Shown here: piece by piece, positions 31,246 to 33,319 of the stretch
Layout: each line of letters begins with the position of its first letter
Position numbering within the stretch: the first letter of the stretch is position 1
Assembly: GCA_002841355.1 (NCBI GenBank)
Contig: PHFB01000017.1
Location: 1-33,319, forward strand
Length of the DNA stretch: 33,319 nt
Source: Actinobacteria bacterium HGW-Actinobacteria-1
GTDB taxonomy: Bacteria; Actinomycetota; Coriobacteriia; Anaerosomatales; Anaerosomataceae
Direction: 5' to 3'
Made by a program: the position numbers and the translations under genes
The notes under the pieces: generated by a model
Told to the model about the DNA's origin: nothing
Databases searched by the model: none
The model's input: only the letters and a program-made list of their open reading frames with translations

Positions 31246-33319
31246 ATGACTGTCAGGCGTCCGAGCAGCACGATCGCCCGTGTCGTCCTCGTGGTCCTTC
31301 TCGGCATCGCGCTCATTCCGTTCACGCATGCCCCCGCGTCTCTCGCGATTGGCCGCTCCCAGGCTTCGGGGACGGCCGCCCTGCCGGCGAGCGCGACCTC
31401 GAGCTCCGAGCCGCCCTCGGTCATGGCTCCCGGCGACTACGTGGAAGGCGAGTTGCTCGTCCTCTTCGAGCCGGGCGCGTCTGTGGCGCTCCGGTCTGCG
31501 GTCAACGGGCTTCAGGGCTCCGTGAAGGCGCGGTCGTTCCGACTGCTGCCGAGCCTTGAGCTCGTGCGCCTGAAGCCGGGCAGGAGCGTTGCGGAGGCGG
31601 CGCGGGCGTACGAAGCGATGCCGGGCGTCGTGTATGCCGAGCCGAACGCCATCCTGCACGCATCGGTTCTTCCGAACGACCCTAGGTTCGCCCAGCTCTG
31701 GGGGCTCAAAAGCACGATCACGGGATCGGACGCGGATATCGACGCGCCCGAGGCGTGGGATGTCACGACCGGGTCGAAGGACGTGGTCGTAGCGGTGATC
31801 GACTCGGGTATTGCCTACACGCACGAGGACCTTGCCGCCAACATGTGGGTCAACCCGGGAGAGGTGCCCGGCAACGGGATCGACGACGACGGCAACGGCT
31901 ACGTCGATGACGTGCACGGGTGGAACACCATCGCCAACAACGGGAACCCGATGGACGACAACGACCATGGGACGCATTGCGCGGGCACCATAGGCGGGGT
32001 CGGGAACAACGGCATCGGCGTGACCGGCGTGGACTGGAACGTGTCGCTCATGGCGGTCAAGTTCCTCGATTCGACCGGCAACGGCACGAGCGTCGATCTC
32101 ATCGAAGCCGTGGAGTATGCGGATGCGGCAGGCGCCCGTGTTGCGAACTGCTCGTTCGGGACCTACGACTACGTCACCCCGATCTACGACGCGTTCGCGG
32201 CGACCGACATGCTGTTCGTCTGCTCGGCTGGGAACGACTCGCTCAACATGACGACGATCGGGGTCAACTACAACTACCCTGCATGCTTCAACTTGCCGCA
32301 GGTCATTTCAGTGGGCGCGTCGGACCTGTACGACACGATGGCGTACTACTCCAACTACTCCTCTACGACGGTGGACGTCTTCGCCCCGGGCTCGGTCATA
32401 CTGAGCACGGTTCCGGCTGGATACGGGCTGATGTCGGGCACGTCGATGGCATCCCCGCACGTGGCGGGGATCGCGGCGCTCCTGCTGGCGCGTAAACCCG
32501 GGCTGAGCGCGGTGCAGCTCAAGTCGGCGATCATGGGCAGCGTCGACGTGAAGAGCGCGCTCACCGGTCTCTGCGTCACGGGCGGTCGGGTGAACGCGCG
32601 AGGGGCACTCGACTCGATATCGAGCGCGCCCGTTGCGGGTGCGGACGCCGGTGCGTGCGACGAGGACGTGTACGCGACCGTTGGCGTTCTCGGCAATGAC
32701 ACCGACGCTGACGGCGACCCGCTCACCGCCGAGCTTGCGACCGGTCCGGCGCACGGGGTCCTCGAGCTGGCGGCCTCGGGCGCAGCGACCTACACGCCGG
32801 ACGCGAACTGGAGCGGCACGGACGCGTTCACCTATCGCGCGTTCGACGGCGATCTCTACTCGCAGCCCGCGACTGTCACCATCACCGTCACGCCGGTGAA
32901 TGACGCACCGAGCTTCACCAAGGGCGGCGATGTCACCGTCGACGAGAACTCGGGCGCGTACTCGGCCGGGTGGGCGAGCGGCGTCACGCCGGGCCCGCTC
33001 GAGGCCGAGGAGGTCGCCTTTGAGGTGAGCGCGGAGAACGACACGCTCTTCTCGGCGGAACCGACGGTGAGCCCCGAGGGCGTGCTCTCATTCACGCCGA
33101 GGAAGGACACACACGGCTCGGCGCTGGTCTCGGTGACGCTGCGGGATGCGGGCGGGCTTACAAGCGCGACCGAAACGTTCACCATCGAGGTCACCGCTCT
33201 TGAGGCGACATTCGTCTCGATCGAAGGTGCCGATCGCTACGCGACCGCCGTCGAGGCCTCGAAGAAGGCGTACCCGACCGGCCTCGATCCCGCAGGCGCC
33301 AAGACCGTCGTCATCGCGA
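31246..33319 (+). CDS. Secreted subtilisin-like (S8) protease with C-terminal beta-sandwich and CWB2 start (3' truncated)
   Basis: Open from ATG 31246 to the window end (691 codons visible), with GGAG upstream. A signal peptide (about 10-35) is followed by a Ser/Ala-rich stretch and an inhibitor-I9/fervidolysin-like propeptide (about 63-140, ending VVYAEPNAILHAS). The catalytic domain shows Asp186 in AVIDSGI, His241 in DHGTHCAG, the oxyanion Asn330 in SAGND and Ser400 in GTSMASPHVAG. All the key subtilase residues are therefore intact. After about 440 comes a cadherin/VCBS-like unit (VLGNDTDADGDPL ... TPDANWSGTDAFTY), then a second beta-sandwich (about 550-650). EGADRYATAVEASKKAYP opens a CWB2 domain just before the edge. 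So it is a cell-wall-attached protease; the true C terminus lies outside the window. Confidence 0.92.
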   Translation, partial: MTVRRPSSTIARVVLVVLLGIALIPFTHAPASLAIGRSQASGTAALPASATSSSEPPSVMAPGDYVEGELLVLFEPGASVALRSAVNGLQGSVKARSFRLLPSLELVRLKPGRSVAEAARAYEAMPGVVYAEPNAILHASVLPNDPRFAQLWGLKSTITGSDADIDAPEAWDVTTGSKDVVVAVIDSGIAYTHEDLAANMWVNPGEVPGNGIDDDGNGYVDDVHGWNTIANNGNPMDDNDHGTHCAGTIGGVGNNGIGVTGVDWNVSLMAVKFLDSTGNGTSVDLIEAVEYADAAGARVANCSFGTYDYVTPIYDAFAATDMLFVCSAGNDSLNMTTIGVNYNYPACFNLPQVISVGASDLYDTMAYYSNYSSTTVDVFAPGSVILSTVPAGYGLMSGTSMASPHVAGIAALLLARKPGLSAVQLKSAIMGSVDVKSALTGLCVTGGRVNARGALDSISSAPVAGADAGACDEDVYATVGVLGNDTDADGDPLTAELATGPAHGVLELAASGAATYTPDANWSGTDAFTYRAFDGDLYSQPATVTITVTPVNDAPSFTKGGDVTVDENSGAYSAGWASGVTPGPLEAEEVAFEVSAENDTLFSAEPTVSPEGVLSFTPRKDTHGSALVSVTLRDAGGLTSATETFTIEVTALEATFVSIEGADRYATAVEASKKAYPTGLDPAGAKTVVIA

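Overview
The window is high-GC, densely coded DNA of bacterial type with short intergenic gaps and frequent GTG starts. Surface proteins carrying cell-wall-binding type 2 (CWB2) repeats, cytochrome and DUF192 lipoproteins, and a large set of membrane-anchored multiheme cytochromes c point to an anaerobic or facultative Gram-positive actinobacterium. A relative of the Coriobacteriia (Anaerosomatales/OPB41-like) would fit; that placement is inference, because no rRNA or marker gene is present.

Layout. 1-1.2 kb: the 3' end of a FAD-dependent dehydrogenase and an SRPBCC protein, closed by a hairpin terminator. 1.3-4.5 kb (minus): a small membrane protein, then a PhoR-like histidine kinase and an OmpR-family response regulator with a Pho-box-like site upstream. 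4.6-11.1 kb (plus): a seven-gene respiratory cluster. It encodes a tail-anchored cytochrome, a Tat-exported four-cluster ferredoxin, an NrfD-type quinol membrane subunit, and four N-terminally anchored cytochromes with 11, 9, 9 and 12 heme motifs. About 45 heme sites are encoded in 6.5 kb and no catalytic oxidoreductase subunit is present. The likely role is moving electrons between menaquinol and a chain of periplasm/cell-wall cytochromes, possibly toward an extracellular acceptor. 11.2 kb: tRNA-Val, followed by two unknown genes.

12.6-18.7 kb: a beta-propeller/CWB2 surface protein, a cation diffusion facilitator, a DUF192 lipoprotein, a GNAT acetyltransferase coupled to an unknown membrane protein, a monoheme cytochrome c lipoprotein and an alpha/beta hydrolase. 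18.7-25.3 kb (minus): a giant mosaic surface protein (about 2,215 aa) ending in three CWB2 repeats. Divergent from it is a membrane-anchored beta-solenoid protein built on a 16-residue repeat.

26.1-30.9 kb: a DUF72 protein, a TetR regulator divergent from a flavodoxin-domain protein, and a tightly coupled minus-strand operon of a stand-alone cobalamin-binding protein, a MacB/FtsX-like permease and its ATPase. The cobalamin protein carries the W-x9-EH signature of CarH-type light sensors. 31.0 kb to the end: tRNA-Asp and a secreted subtilisin-like protease that runs off the window just as a CWB2 repeat begins.

Two themes join the region: an envelope electron-transfer system with regulators nearby, and a set of cell-wall-attached surface proteins built from a shared domain kit. 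Three of six convergent gene pairs end by overlapping their stop codons on the palindrome CTAG. No CRISPR array, insertion sequence or prophage was seen, and no stretch over 300 bases lacks a gene.
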